Origin: Fimenecus sp045532175
Lineage (GTDB): Bacteria > Bacillota > Clostridia > Oscillospirales > Acutalibacteraceae
DNA length: 64,000 nucleotides
Direction of reading: 5' to 3'
Assembly: GCA_045532175.1 (NCBI GenBank)
Contig: JAZSFK010000054.1
Span: forward strand, 1-64,000
Shown here: piece after piece, positions 23,328-32,127 of the stretch
How positions within the stretch are numbered: position 1 is the stretch's first letter
How the letters are laid out: each line of letters starts with the position of its first letter
Notes under the pieces: model-generated
What the model was told of the DNA's origin: nothing
Database searches by the model: none
The model's input: the letters and a program-made list of their open reading frames with translations, nothing else
Made by a program: the position numbers and the translations under genes

Positions 23328-25913
23328 ATGAAGATTTTAGCAATTGACGGTAACAGCATTTTAAACAGAGCTTTTTACGGTATCCGTGCTTTATCCACGA
23401 AAGACGGTAGATTTACTAACGGTATATATGGCTTTTTGACGATTTTAATGAAACTTCGTGATGAGGTTAAGCCTGACGGTGTGGCAATTGCATTTGACCT
23501 TAAAGCACCAACATTCCGTCACAAAATGTATGACGGATACAAGGCTAATCGTCACGGAATGCCACCTGAACTTGCACAGCAATTACCCGTACTCAAGGAA
23601 CTTTTAGTTGCTTTGGGTTATAAAATCATATCCCTTGAGGGCTACGAGGCTGATGACATTTTAGGCACAGTCGCAGGAATGTGTGAAGATGGTGACGAAT
23701 GCTTTATCGCAACAGGTGACCGCGACTCATTCCAGCTTATTCGTGACAACGTTACAGTTCTACTTCCACATACAAAAATGGGGACAACCACAACTGAAAC
23801 CTATACTCCGCAGAGAATTAAAGAGGAATATGGAGTAACTCCTGTACAGATGATTGATATTAAAGCACTCCAAGGTGACGCATCTGACTGTATTCCGGGT
23901 GTTGCAGGTGTAGGACAGAAAACAGCAGGGGACTTGATTCAAAAATTCGGTACAATTCAGAATATTTACGACAATATCGACATTCTTGAAATTAAAGAAA
24001 ATCTTAAAAATAAACTCCTTAATGATAAGGAAAAAGCATTTTTAAGTTACACTCTCGGCACAATTATCAACAACGTGCCGATAGAATATACATTTAAAGA
24101 TTTAATTCCACAGAATGCAGATGAGGGCAAGGCTCGTGCTATGCTTGCCGACCTTGAAATGTTCAAAATCATTGAAAAACTTAATTTTGCTTCACCAACA
24201 GCTGTGGAGAAAAAAGAAGAAAAGACAAAGGAATTGGATTTTGTAACAGATTTTGATACAAACGAACTCTCGGATAAAATCAAGGCAGAAGGAAAGGCAT
24301 ATTTTACTGCGGATTACAAGGATTTGGATAATCCTCAATTCTGTTTCTTGTGTGATAACGCAGTTTATCACCTTGAACCAATGAATTTCGGATATTTCAT
24401 GTTTGTTCAGTCCCTTTTGGAAGATGAAAACATCAAAAAATATACTGATAACTCAAAACTTTTATATCGTTTTGCATTTCTCAATAATATCAAAATTAAG
24501 GGTATGGCTCTTGATACATCGCTCGCCGGATATATTCTCAATCCGTCCGCAAATGGCTATAACCCGTTAAGGCTTTGTGAGGAATACAAAGCACCAATTC
24601 CAAAGGTGAAGACTGATTTGTCACTTGCACAGGAATGTGCAGTAATGAAATCCGTAAGCACAAGACTTATATCGGAAATTGAAGCAAATGAACAGGAATA
24701 TTTGCTCTATAAAGTTGAAATGCCACTTGCAGAAGTGCTGGCAAGCATGGAACACCTTGGCTTTATGGTTGACCGTAAGGGTATTGCAGAATTCACACAG
24801 AAAATAAGTCTTGAACTCAAAACAATTCAGGAAGAAATCTATGAGCTTGCAGGAGAAGAATTCAACATCAATTCACCGAAACAGTTGGGTGTAATTCTCT
24901 TTGAAAAAATGGGATTACCTGTAAAGAAAAAGACAAAGAGCGGTTATTCAACAAATGCAGATGTTCTTGAAAGTCTGCAGAACGAAAACCCGATTATTGA
25001 TAAAATTTTGTGGTTCAGAACTCTCTCTAAACTCTATTCAACATACTGTGAAGGACTGCTCAAGGTAATCGGTGAAGACGGCAGAATACACTCATCATTT
25101 ATTCAGACAGAAACTCGAACAGGACGAATTTCATCAACTGAACCAAATCTTCAGAATATTCCTGTCCGCAAGGAAATCGGCAGAGAAATGCGTAAGTTCT
25201 TTGTTGCTAGGGACGGCTGTCTTTTAGCTGATGCGGACTACTCACAGATTGAACTCCGTGTGCTTTCTCATATTGCTGACGATGAAGAAATGCTGAAAGC
25301 CTTTAATGATGAGGTGGATATTCATACAGTTACTGCATCACAAGTGTTTAATATGCCTTTGGAAATGGTTACACCTTTAATGCGTAGCCGTGCAAAAGCT
25401 GTTAATTTCGGTATCGTTTACGGTATTGGTGCGTTTTCTCTTGCAAAAGACATTGGAGTTACAAGAAAAGAAGCAGATGATTATATAAAAGGCTATCTTC
25501 GTCACTATGCAGGTGTTGACAAGTATATGGAAACAGTTGCAAAGGACGCAAAGGAAAAAGGTTATGTTTCAACCCTCTGGGGCAGAAGAAGATACCTTCC
25601 CGAACTCAATTCATCAAATGGAATGCTTCGTGCATTCGGTGAAAGAGTTGCAAGAAATATGCCTATTCAGGGTACTGCGGCGGATATTATCAAAATCGCT
25701 ATGGTACGTGTTTATAATAGACTTAAAGACGAAAAAATGGATGCAAAACTTATTCTTCAGGTGCACGACGAATTGATTGTTGAAGCACCTAAAAATGAAA
25801 TTGAAAAAGCAGCAAAAATCTTAAGCGAAGAAATGGAAAACGCTTGCCGGATGAAAGTCCGTTTAAGAGCTGATGTCAATACAGGTCGCACTTGGTACGA
25901 CGCAAAAGGTTAA
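23328..25913 (+). CDS. polA: DNA polymerase I
   Basis: 861 residues. The N-terminal 5' nuclease (1 to about 290) has LAIDGNSILNRAFYG, YEADDILG and GDRDSFQL. The middle (about 300-460) is in the position of the 3'-5' exonuclease but lacks the DxE metal ligands, as in many Firmicutes. The polymerase domain (about 470-861) has motif A DADYSQIELR (near 633), RSRAKAVNFGIVYG and motif C VHDELIVEAP (near 811). Roles are Okazaki fragment processing and repair. RBS TTTGGAG. Confidence 0.97.
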   Translation: MKILAIDGNSILNRAFYGIRALSTKDGRFTNGIYGFLTILMKLRDEVKPDGVAIAFDLKAPTFRHKMYDGYKANRHGMPPELAQQLPVLKELLVALGYKIISLEGYEADDILGTVAGMCEDGDECFIATGDRDSFQLIRDNVTVLLPHTKMGTTTTETYTPQRIKEEYGVTPVQMIDIKALQGDASDCIPGVAGVGQKTAGDLIQKFGTIQNIYDNIDILEIKENLKNKLLNDKEKAFLSYTLGTIINNVPIEYTFKDLIPQNADEGKARAMLADLEMFKIIEKLNFASPTAVEKKEEKTKELDFVTDFDTNELSDKIKAEGKAYFTADYKDLDNPQFCFLCDNAVYHLEPMNFGYFMFVQSLLEDENIKKYTDNSKLLYRFAFLNNIKIKGMALDTSLAGYILNPSANGYNPLRLCEEYKAPIPKVKTDLSLAQECAVMKSVSTRLISEIEANEQEYLLYKVEMPLAEVLASMEHLGFMVDRKGIAEFTQKISLELKTIQEEIYELAGEEFNINSPKQLGVILFEKMGLPVKKKTKSGYSTNADVLESLQNENPIIDKILWFRTLSKLYSTYCEGLLKVIGEDGRIHSSFIQTETRTGRISSTEPNLQNIPVRKEIGREMRKFFVARDGCLLADADYSQIELRVLSHIADDEEMLKAFNDEVDIHTVTASQVFNMPLEMVTPLMRSRAKAVNFGIVYGIGAFSLAKDIGVTRKEADDYIKGYLRHYAGVDKYMETVAKDAKEKGYVSTLWGRRRYLPELNSSNGMLRAFGERVARNMPIQGTAADIIKIAMVRVYNRLKDEKMDAKLILQVHDELIVEAPKNEIEKAAKILSEEMENACRMKVRLRADVNTGRTWYDAKG

Positions 25914-25925
25914 TAATTATAAAAA

Positions 25926-25997
25926 TGTAGGGGCGGGTCTCCGTGCCCGCCCGTATGTGAACAAACTTTTTCGACGGGAGCAAGCCCCCGCCCTACA
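25926..25997. repeat. Palindromic intergenic repeat (REP-like)
   Basis: A 72-bp element bounded by TGTAGGGGCGGG and its inverted match CCCCCGCCCTACA. GC-rich against AT-rich flanks. Elements starting GTAGGGGCGGG recur in many clostridial genomes as far as I recall; copy number here is not visible. Confidence 0.7.
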
Positions 25998-26016
25998 TTA
26001 TATCAAAATGGTTGTT

Positions 26017-26045
26017 TGTAGGGGTGATTCACGAATCGCCCGCAA
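26017..26045. repeat. Half-copy of the same repeat family
   Basis: TGTAGGGGTGATTC followed by ACGAATCGCCC, a diverged second unit 20 bp after the first. Confidence 0.5.
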
Positions 26046-26078
26046 TTAAAGTATTAAATAATTTAAGGGGAACTGGAA

Positions 26079-26474
26079 ATGAATATGCTTAATGTTTTAA
26101 AAAATAATATTGCTAATAAAAACAAGTTAGAAGACATTGTGTCTGCATTTGAAGATATGTGCAATGTTCCACTTGAAAATGTGGATATAGATGATGATGG
26201 TATTTTGTTTGAAACAGGCACATTCGATTTTACAGGTGAACCATTGTTTTATTTCTCATTGGTAAGACAATTCCCAAATGAAGATGAAGAATTTTACCAA
26301 ATACATCTTGATATTTTATATGCTCCAACTGAACTGACTGTGAATTATAATCAAAGTGAATGGAACTTTGGCGGAGAAAGCGATATTTTTGGTTATATAA
26401 GAAATTCAGAAGAATATTTATCTCTCAAAAATGTAGAAATCAAAAAAATCAATGTGTACATGGATGAAACATAA
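26079..26474 (+). CDS. Hypothetical acidic protein
   Basis: 131 residues, strongly acidic and aromatic, predicted alpha + beta, with no signal or membrane segment. Features: a helical start (LNVLKNNIANKNKLEDIV), then FDFTGEPLFYFSLVRQFP and a core with EFYQIHLDILYAP. The style resembles small immunity or DUF-type proteins, but I do not recognise a family. RBS AAGGGGA. It lies 5 bases before the phosphatase-acetyltransferase gene. Confidence 0.7.
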   Translation: MNMLNVLKNNIANKNKLEDIVSAFEDMCNVPLENVDIDDDGILFETGTFDFTGEPLFYFSLVRQFPNEDEEFYQIHLDILYAPTELTVNYNQSEWNFGGESDIFGYIRNSEEYLSLKNVEIKKINVYMDET

Positions 26475-26478
26475 ATCT

Positions 26479-27339
26479 ATGAAAAAAATAATGTTTATTT
26501 GCAGTGGTAACACTTGCAGAAGTCCCTTGGCGGAGGGATTGTTCAAGAAATATTTAAAAGAGAATAATATAACTGATATTGAGGTTTCGAGTGCCGGTGT
26601 TGGTGCTTTCCCCGGGGACGGAGTAAGCATAAATTCAATTCTTGTTGCAGGAAATCGTGGAGTTGATATTTCAAGTCACAGAGCAAGAAATATCAACCCT
26701 GAACATTTACTTACAACTGACATGTTCTTCTGTATGACTGGTTCGCACAAACAAGCTTTGTTAAGACGTTGTGCTGAAGAAAAAATTGTAGTTTTGAATG
26801 TGCCCGACCCTTATGGAAGACCTATTGAGGTTTATGAAGAATGTGCAAAACAACTTGAAAGTCAGTTCCCTGAAATCCTTGAAAGAATTCAAAACACAGT
26901 AACCATTCGTGAAATGACGGAAAGTGATATTACTGAAATTGCAGAATTAGAAAAAGAGTGCTTTTCCGAGCCTTGGAGTGAGAATTCCTTAAGAGATGAG
27001 TTGACTAACGAAACCGCAAGGTTTTATGTGCTTCGTGACGGCGAAAGTTTAATTGGCTATATCGGTGCTAATAACATTTGTAACGAGGTTTATATAACAA
27101 ATGTTGCTGTGAATAGCCAATATCGCGGTAAGGGTTACGGACAGAAACTGGTAAATCAGTTGATTAAGCAGAGCGAAACTGAAAGGGCATTTTTCATCAC
27201 TCTTGAAGTGCGAAAATCCAATGAAAATGCCATAAAACTATACGAAAAATGTGGTTTTAAATTTATAGGTGAACGTAAGAATTTTTACTCAAAACCTACG
27301 GAAGATGCCTTAATTTACACATATTATATAGAGGAATAA
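26479..27339 (+). CDS. Fusion of low-MW protein tyrosine phosphatase and RimI-type N-acetyltransferase
   Basis: 286 residues. Residues 1 to about 138 are a complete LMW phosphatase: P-loop CSGNTCRSP (Cys8, Arg14) and general acid Asp in VPDPYG (D110). This form includes the protein-arginine phosphatases YwlE/Wzb-like. Residues about 141-286 are a GNAT fold: TIREMTESDITEIAELEKEC, VAVNSQYRGKGYG (acetyl-CoA loop) and EVRKSNENAIKLYEKCGF, typical of RimI, which acetylates the N-terminus of ribosomal protein S18. I start at ATG 26479, where the phosphatase begins. Next to tsaD, the usual RimI neighbour. Confidence 0.9.
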   Translation: MKKIMFICSGNTCRSPLAEGLFKKYLKENNITDIEVSSAGVGAFPGDGVSINSILVAGNRGVDISSHRARNINPEHLLTTDMFFCMTGSHKQALLRRCAEEKIVVLNVPDPYGRPIEVYEECAKQLESQFPEILERIQNTVTIREMTESDITEIAELEKECFSEPWSENSLRDELTNETARFYVLRDGESLIGYIGANNICNEVYITNVAVNSQYRGKGYGQKLVNQLIKQSETERAFFITLEVRKSNENAIKLYEKCGFKFIGERKNFYSKPTEDALIYTYYIEE

Positions 27340-27341
27340 TT

Positions 27342-28361
27342 ATGAAAATTTTAGCAATTGAAAGCTCATGCGACGAAACTGCTGCAGCCGTTGTTGAAGA
27401 CGGCAGAGAGGTGTTGTCAAATGTAGTTTCTACACAAATTGAAAAACATAAGATTTTTGGCGGAGTTGTGCCTGAAATTGCATCAAGATTACATACGGAA
27501 AACATCTCTGCAGTGGTTGAAAAAGCACTTAACGACGCAAACTGCACATTGGATGATGTTGATGCTATTGCTGTGACTTATGCACCCGGTCTTATCGGTG
27601 CTTTGCTTGTAGGTGTAAACTATGCAAAAGGATTAGCGCTGGCAAGTGGTAAACCACTCATCCCTGTACACCATCTCCGTTCGCATATTGCTGCAAACTA
27701 TATTACTCATAAGGACTTAAAACCACCATTTATGTGCCTTGTGGTATCAGGTGGCAACACACTTCTTTGCAAGGTTAATGATTATACTGATTTTGAAGTA
27801 ATCGGTCGTACTCGTGATGATGCGGCAGGTGAGGCTATGGACAAAGCGGCGCGAACTCTAGGTCTTCCGTATCCGGGTGGTGTAAATCTTGATAAAATCT
27901 CAAAAAATGGAGATAATACAAAGTATAAATTCCCGAAACCACGTGTTGACGGCAGTCCGCTTGATTTCAGCTTTTCAGGGCTTAAAACCAATGTGATAAA
28001 TCTTGTGCACAACGCAACTCAGAAGGGTGAAGAATTAAATCCTGCCGATGTTGGGGCATCATTCATTAACGGCGTTGTAAATTGTCTTGCTGACAATACA
28101 ATTAAAGCTATGGAAATGACAGAAGAAAAAACACTTGTATTGGCAGGTGGTGTTTCTGCAAACTCCGTTCTTCGTAGCAGAATGGAAAAACTTGCAGGAG
28201 AAAAGGGATGGAACTTATATTTGCCTGATTTATCCCTCTGTGGGGACAATGGTGCCATGGTTGGTGCACAAGGATATTTTGAATTTCTAAAGGGTACGGT
28301 TGCCCAAATGGATTTGAACGGAAAAGCCACTGCCGATATTGAAAAAGACTACGCAGATTAA
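27342..28361 (+). CDS. tsaD: tRNA N6-threonylcarbamoyladenosine transferase TsaD
   Basis: 339 residues. Forms t6A37 in ANN-decoding tRNAs together with TsaB/TsaE. The ASKHA start is MKILAIESSCDETAAAVVED; the metal-binding HHLRSH lies near residue 110; CLVVSGGNT and SFSGLKTNV are canonical. Two bases after the fused rimI; tsaB and tsaE are not in this window. Confidence 0.97.
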   Translation: MKILAIESSCDETAAAVVEDGREVLSNVVSTQIEKHKIFGGVVPEIASRLHTENISAVVEKALNDANCTLDDVDAIAVTYAPGLIGALLVGVNYAKGLALASGKPLIPVHHLRSHIAANYITHKDLKPPFMCLVVSGGNTLLCKVNDYTDFEVIGRTRDDAAGEAMDKAARTLGLPYPGGVNLDKISKNGDNTKYKFPKPRVDGSPLDFSFSGLKTNVINLVHNATQKGEELNPADVGASFINGVVNCLADNTIKAMEMTEEKTLVLAGGVSANSVLRSRMEKLAGEKGWNLYLPDLSLCGDNGAMVGAQGYFEFLKGTVAQMDLNGKATADIEKDYAD

Positions 28362-28437
28362 CCTTCTCTTATCAATTGTATATATAATACACATAAAACA
28401 CATATAGTTAATTGACAAAAAGTTGTCATTTTAACTA

Positions 28438-28466
28438 TTGAAAAAATGCAGGATTTAGTATATAAT
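28438..28466 (+). promoter_or_regulatory. Promoter of pckG
   Basis: TTGAAA (28438-28443), 17-bp spacer, TATAAT (28461-28466); the start codon is about 69 bases further. Confidence 0.82.
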
Positions 28467-28534
28467 TATTCAAAATAGGTGAATGTGGCTTATTTTGGTA
28501 TCAATATGAATTTTATATAAAGGAGTAAACAATT

Positions 28535-30325
28535 ATGGCACTCACAAAGAACAAGTCAATTCTTGAGTGGATTGACAAACAGGTTGAACTTGTTAAGCCT
28601 GACAAAATCGTTTGGATTGATGGTTCAGAAGAACAGACAGAAGCTCTTCGTGCAGAAGCATGTGCAACAGGTGAAATGGTAAAACTTAATCAGGACCTTC
28701 TCCCTGACTGCTACTACCATAAAACAGCAGTTAACGACGTTGCTCGTGTTGAGGACAGAACTCTTATCTGCTCAAAGAAAGAAGAAGATGCAGGTCCTAC
28801 AAATCACTGGATGGACCCGGAAAAAGCATACGCTATGCTTTATGATATTGCAAAAGATAGTTACAAGGGAAGAACAATGTATGTTATTCCTTACTCAATG
28901 GGACCAATCGGTTCACCTCTTGCAAAGGTTGGTATCGAACTTACAGACTCAATCTACGTTGTTCTTAATATGCTTATAATGACTCGTGTTGGTAAGGCTG
29001 TTATGGACGCTTTCGGTGATGAGAGCAACGACTGGGTTCGCGGTCTTCACTGCAAATGCGACATCGATGCAGAAAAGAGATGGATTTGCCAGTTCCCGGA
29101 AGATAACACAATCATTTCAGTTAACTCAGGTTACGGCGGAAACGTTCTTCTTGGTAAAAAGTGCTTTGCTCTTCGTATTGCTTCTTATCAGGGTAAAAAC
29201 GAAGGCTGGCAGGCTGAACACATGCTCATCCTTGGTATCGAAAATCCAAAGGGCGAAGTTAAGTACATCTGTGCTGCTTTCCCATCAGCATGTGGTAAAA
29301 CAAATCTTGCTATGCTTATTCCACCAGAAGGATATCAGGCAAAGGGTTATAAAGTATGGTGCGTAGGTGACGATATTTCTTGGATTAGAAAAGGTCCTGA
29401 CGGTCGTCTTTATGCTATCAACCCGGAAAACGGTTTCTTCGGCGTTGCTCCCGGTACAAACGTTAAGTCAAATCCAAATGCTCTTGCTTCAACAAAGAAG
29501 GGCACAATCTTCACAAACGTTGCTCGCAATCTTGACGACAATACAGTTTGGTGGGAAGGACTTGACAAGAATCCTCCTGTAAATGCAGTTGAATGGACAG
29601 GTATCAAAACAAATGGTGTTGAGTGGAAGGCAGAAGGCAAAAACCTCGCTCATCCAAACAGCCGTTTCACAGCTCCTGCTGTAAACTGCCCTTGCATCAG
29701 CTCTGAATTTGAAAATCCGGCAGGTGTTCCAATCTCTGCTTTCGTATTCGGTGGTCGTCGTGCAAAGCTTGCTCCACTCGTATATCAGTCACGTGACTGG
29801 AACCACGGTGTATTCGTAGGCTCAATTATGGCTTCTGAAACAACAGCAGCTGCAGCAGGTGCAGTAGGTGTTGTTCGTCGTGACCCAATGGCTATGCTTC
29901 CATTCTGCGGTTACAATATGGGTGACTACTGGCAGCACTGGATTGACATTGGTAAGACTCTTGATGCTGACAAGGCTCCAAAAATCTTCAATGTTAACTG
30001 GTTCAGAAAAGACGACGAAGGCAACTTTATGTGGCCCGGCTTCGGTGATAACCTTCGTGTTCTTGAGTGGATTATCAAACGTTGCGAAAACGAAGTTGAT
30101 GCTCAGGAAACAGCAATCGGTTACCTTCCTTATGCTAAGGACATCAACATCGAAGGTCTTGAAGGTGAAGTAACAGTTGAATCACTTGAAAGCATCCTCG
30201 ACGTTGACAAGGCTCTTTGGGCTCAGGAAGCTGATGGTATCGCAGAGTTCTATGCAAAATTCGGCGACAAACTTCCTGAAACACTTAAAGCAGAACTTGA
30301 AACTCTCAAGGCAAACCTTAAATAA
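28535..30325 (+). CDS. pckG: Phosphoenolpyruvate carboxykinase (GTP)
   Basis: 596 residues, the GTP-dependent family size. Interconverts oxaloacetate + GTP and PEP + CO2. The kinase P-loop is AAFPSACGKTNLAM (near 250, with the reactive Cys); also RTMYVIPYSMGPIGSPLAKV, NSGYGGNVLLGKK, FGGRRAKLAPLVYQS and WPGFGDNLRVLEWI. Strong RBS (AAAGGAG). In anaerobic fibre degraders the enzyme often runs towards CO2 fixation for succinate formation; direction here is inference. Confidence 0.97.
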   Translation: MALTKNKSILEWIDKQVELVKPDKIVWIDGSEEQTEALRAEACATGEMVKLNQDLLPDCYYHKTAVNDVARVEDRTLICSKKEEDAGPTNHWMDPEKAYAMLYDIAKDSYKGRTMYVIPYSMGPIGSPLAKVGIELTDSIYVVLNMLIMTRVGKAVMDAFGDESNDWVRGLHCKCDIDAEKRWICQFPEDNTIISVNSGYGGNVLLGKKCFALRIASYQGKNEGWQAEHMLILGIENPKGEVKYICAAFPSACGKTNLAMLIPPEGYQAKGYKVWCVGDDISWIRKGPDGRLYAINPENGFFGVAPGTNVKSNPNALASTKKGTIFTNVARNLDDNTVWWEGLDKNPPVNAVEWTGIKTNGVEWKAEGKNLAHPNSRFTAPAVNCPCISSEFENPAGVPISAFVFGGRRAKLAPLVYQSRDWNHGVFVGSIMASETTAAAAGAVGVVRRDPMAMLPFCGYNMGDYWQHWIDIGKTLDADKAPKIFNVNWFRKDDEGNFMWPGFGDNLRVLEWIIKRCENEVDAQETAIGYLPYAKDINIEGLEGEVTVESLESILDVDKALWAQEADGIAEFYAKFGDKLPETLKAELETLKANLK

Positions 30326-30344
30326 TTATAAAACAAATAAAATT

Positions 30345-30378
30345 GGCGGAGTTGTTCAATTTCAACTCCGCCTTTTTA
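30345..30378. terminator. Terminator after pckG
   Basis: 10-bp stem GGCGGAGTTG/CAACTCCGCC and five T; convergent with the minus-strand gene. Confidence 0.93.
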
Positions 30379-30379
30379 G

Positions 30380-31243
30380 TTATTCATCAAATGTGATAGT
30401 TTCTGAAAACTCTATAATCTGTGGCATATATTCATCAACCTCTTCGGCTGTTACAGCAAATTGAATTGTCCAGAATGCATCTTCACTCTTAAAAATTGTT
30501 GTGTAGTAATAATAAGTAGTGCCTTCCTCGGCATTGTACCATTCATAGTCATAATACATAATACCGTTATTTTTCTTAACTTCAGATATATCTTTAATAT
30601 CATTTGCCTCGAGGGATGCTTCGCCGTATTCCTGAAGAGAATAGTTATCAAGGCCTTCCATTATACTGAAATCTTCTCTTAAAATGAAAACAGCCATATC
30701 TTCATTTGCATAGCAGGCATCAAAACTATCAACGGGAACCTTCATAAACTCATCTGTCAGAGTAATTTGCATTTCTTCACATTTAAATTGCTTTGTTTCT
30801 CCGGCACCGTTCATAAAATTGGTGATAAATCCGATTATGAAACCAACTATGATTGCAACAATTAAAATGATTATACCTATTTTTGTTCCCTTTTTTCTGT
30901 TTTTCAGAACGGCATCATCAGTCACACCGTCAAAGCGAAAGGCATTACCGGTAGCAGGATTAAATTTGCATTGTCCACTCAAACGGATATCGTATTGACT
31001 TTCAGGAAGATTATAAAACTCGTTACAAAAATTTTTGCTCAACGAATCAGCAATAACATAAATTCTTGCCGCATTGTCAGGTATTAAAAAAGCTTTTTCT
31101 TCGCCATTTTTCAATGTTCCAAGTTTGCGACAAGGCACACCGTCGATTTTTGTTTCGCCGTATGTATAATCTTCAATGTAAACTTTAAGTTTTGCAAGAC
31201 AACCGGCTAAGTTTTTGTTTCTCTTAATAAATAAGTTTCTCAT
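30380..31243 (-). CDS. Hypothetical single-pass membrane protein
   Basis: 287 residues. The cytoplasmic N-terminal about 125 residues are unrecognised (FIKRNKNLAGCLAKLKVYIE). One membrane helix follows (GIIILIVAIIVGFIIGFI), then an acidic extracytoplasmic domain (EEMQITLTDEFMKVPVDSF) rich in Tyr. ATG 31243 has GGAGAG 7 bases upstream; an ATG 15 bases further out is less likely. Its promoter carries an operator for the divergent XRE protein. Confidence 0.72.
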   Translation of the reverse strand: MRNLFIKRNKNLAGCLAKLKVYIEDYTYGETKIDGVPCRKLGTLKNGEEKAFLIPDNAARIYVIADSLSKNFCNEFYNLPESQYDIRLSGQCKFNPATGNAFRFDGVTDDAVLKNRKKGTKIGIIILIVAIIVGFIIGFITNFMNGAGETKQFKCEEMQITLTDEFMKVPVDSFDACYANEDMAVFILREDFSIMEGLDNYSLQEYGEASLEANDIKDISEVKKNNGIMYYDYEWYNAEEGTTYYYYTTIFKSEDAFWTIQFAVTAEEVDEYMPQIIEFSETITFDE

Positions 31244-31343
31244 AATTTCACTCTCCATATTCTATGTCGATATTACAATTAAATTGTAGCATATTGTAAA
31301 GCAACATTCAAATAAAACTGAATAAAATATGCTTCACATCCAT

Positions 31344-31395
31344 ATTATATGACAAAACGTCATATAAGTCAACAATAAATATGACATAATGTCAT
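31344..31395. promoter_or_regulatory. Divergent control region: promoter with embedded XRE operators
   Basis: On the minus strand TTGACT, a 17-bp spacer and TATAAT form a promoter for the membrane protein. The spacer contains the 19-bp inverted repeat ATATGAC-N5-GTCATAT (31348-31366). A second site ATGAC-N5-GTCAT (31381-31395) lies 12 bases before the XRE start codon, and a half-site GATGTCAT overlaps that start. Confidence 0.8.
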
Positions 31396-31407
31396 TGTGG
31401 TGATGTC

Positions 31408-31620
31408 ATGAAAAACAATTTGAAAAAACTTCGTAAACAAGCAGGTTTAACACAGATTTCCCTGCAGATGAAGACGGGAATTGAACAAGCCCTACTTTCA
31501 AAATTTGAAAACGGTGAGAGAATTCCGCCAACAGAGACACTTATAATTTTGGCTGATTTCTATGGAGTTAGCATGGATTATATTGTAGGTAGAACAGAAA
31601 ATCCTGACATAAACAGATAA
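31408..31620 (+). CDS. Small XRE-family repressor
   Basis: 70 residues, almost entirely an HTH_3 domain: MKNNLKKLRKQAGLTQISLQ, QALLSKFENGERIPPTETL and GVSMDYIVGRTE. Nothing is left for ligand binding. Likely a local regulator that binds the repeated ATGAC-N5-GTCAT sites around its own start and within the divergent promoter. Short transcript with its own terminator. Confidence 0.88.
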   Translation: MKNNLKKLRKQAGLTQISLQMKTGIEQALLSKFENGERIPPTETLIILADFYGVSMDYIVGRTENPDINR

Positions 31621-31656
31621 ACCATTCTCAATTGATTGAGGATGGTTTTGTTTTTT
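31619..31656 (+). terminator. Terminator of the small XRE gene
   Basis: Stem AAACCATTCTCAA with TTGAGGATGGTTT (one G-T pair), T-rich tail. Confidence 0.85.
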
Positions 31657-31743
31657 AAAATCAACAAAAAATCAAAAACTTGTTGTTCAGTTTGTTTTTT
31701 TCATTATTTATAATTGTCTTGTAATCAAAAGGAGGTTATAATA

Positions 31744-32097
31744 ATGAACACAGACAAAATTTACGCAGAATCAATCGCAAAGGAATATGCACCAAAGGAA
31801 GATTCAAAAATCGTAGCACTCAAAAAACTTGACCAGAAGGCAAAACAACCGGCAAACATATTTGCTTATACCTTTGGTGTCGTTTCTTCTCTCGTTGCAG
31901 GCCTTGGAATGAGCCTTGCGATGAACGTTATCGGTGGAACAACAGCATTTATGGTGCTTGGAATTGTAATTGGCATCATCGGCTTTACTTGTTGCGGTAT
32001 CAACTATCCCATTTACAAAAAAATTCTTGAAAAAGGCAAGAAAAAATATGCTTTTGAAATAGTTCAACTTGCTCGAGAAATCAGCGAAGAAAAATAA
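31744..32097 (+). CDS. Small two-helix membrane protein
   Basis: 117 residues: N-terminal DKIYAESIAKEYAPKEDSKI, two membrane helices (about 46-66 and 70-92, separated by GGTTAF) and a charged C-terminus. This family is widespread in Clostridia and is sometimes labelled dihydropteridine reductase without evidence; I would not use that name. ATG 31744 has AAAGGAGG. It precedes a TetR-type gene by 30 bases and may be cotranscribed. Confidence 0.78.
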   Translation: MNTDKIYAESIAKEYAPKEDSKIVALKKLDQKAKQPANIFAYTFGVVSSLVAGLGMSLAMNVIGGTTAFMVLGIVIGIIGFTCCGINYPIYKKILEKGKKKYAFEIVQLAREISEEK

Positions 32098-32127
32098 TCA
32101 TCTGTTTATTAGGAAGGAGGTTGTCAG

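Noticed and set aside
25920..26050. CRISPR array
   Set aside because: Only one and a half units of an inverted repeat, no regular spacers, and no cas genes in the window.
31744..32097. Dihydropteridine reductase
   Set aside because: The label circulates for this small two-helix membrane family but no Rossmann or reductase motif is present.
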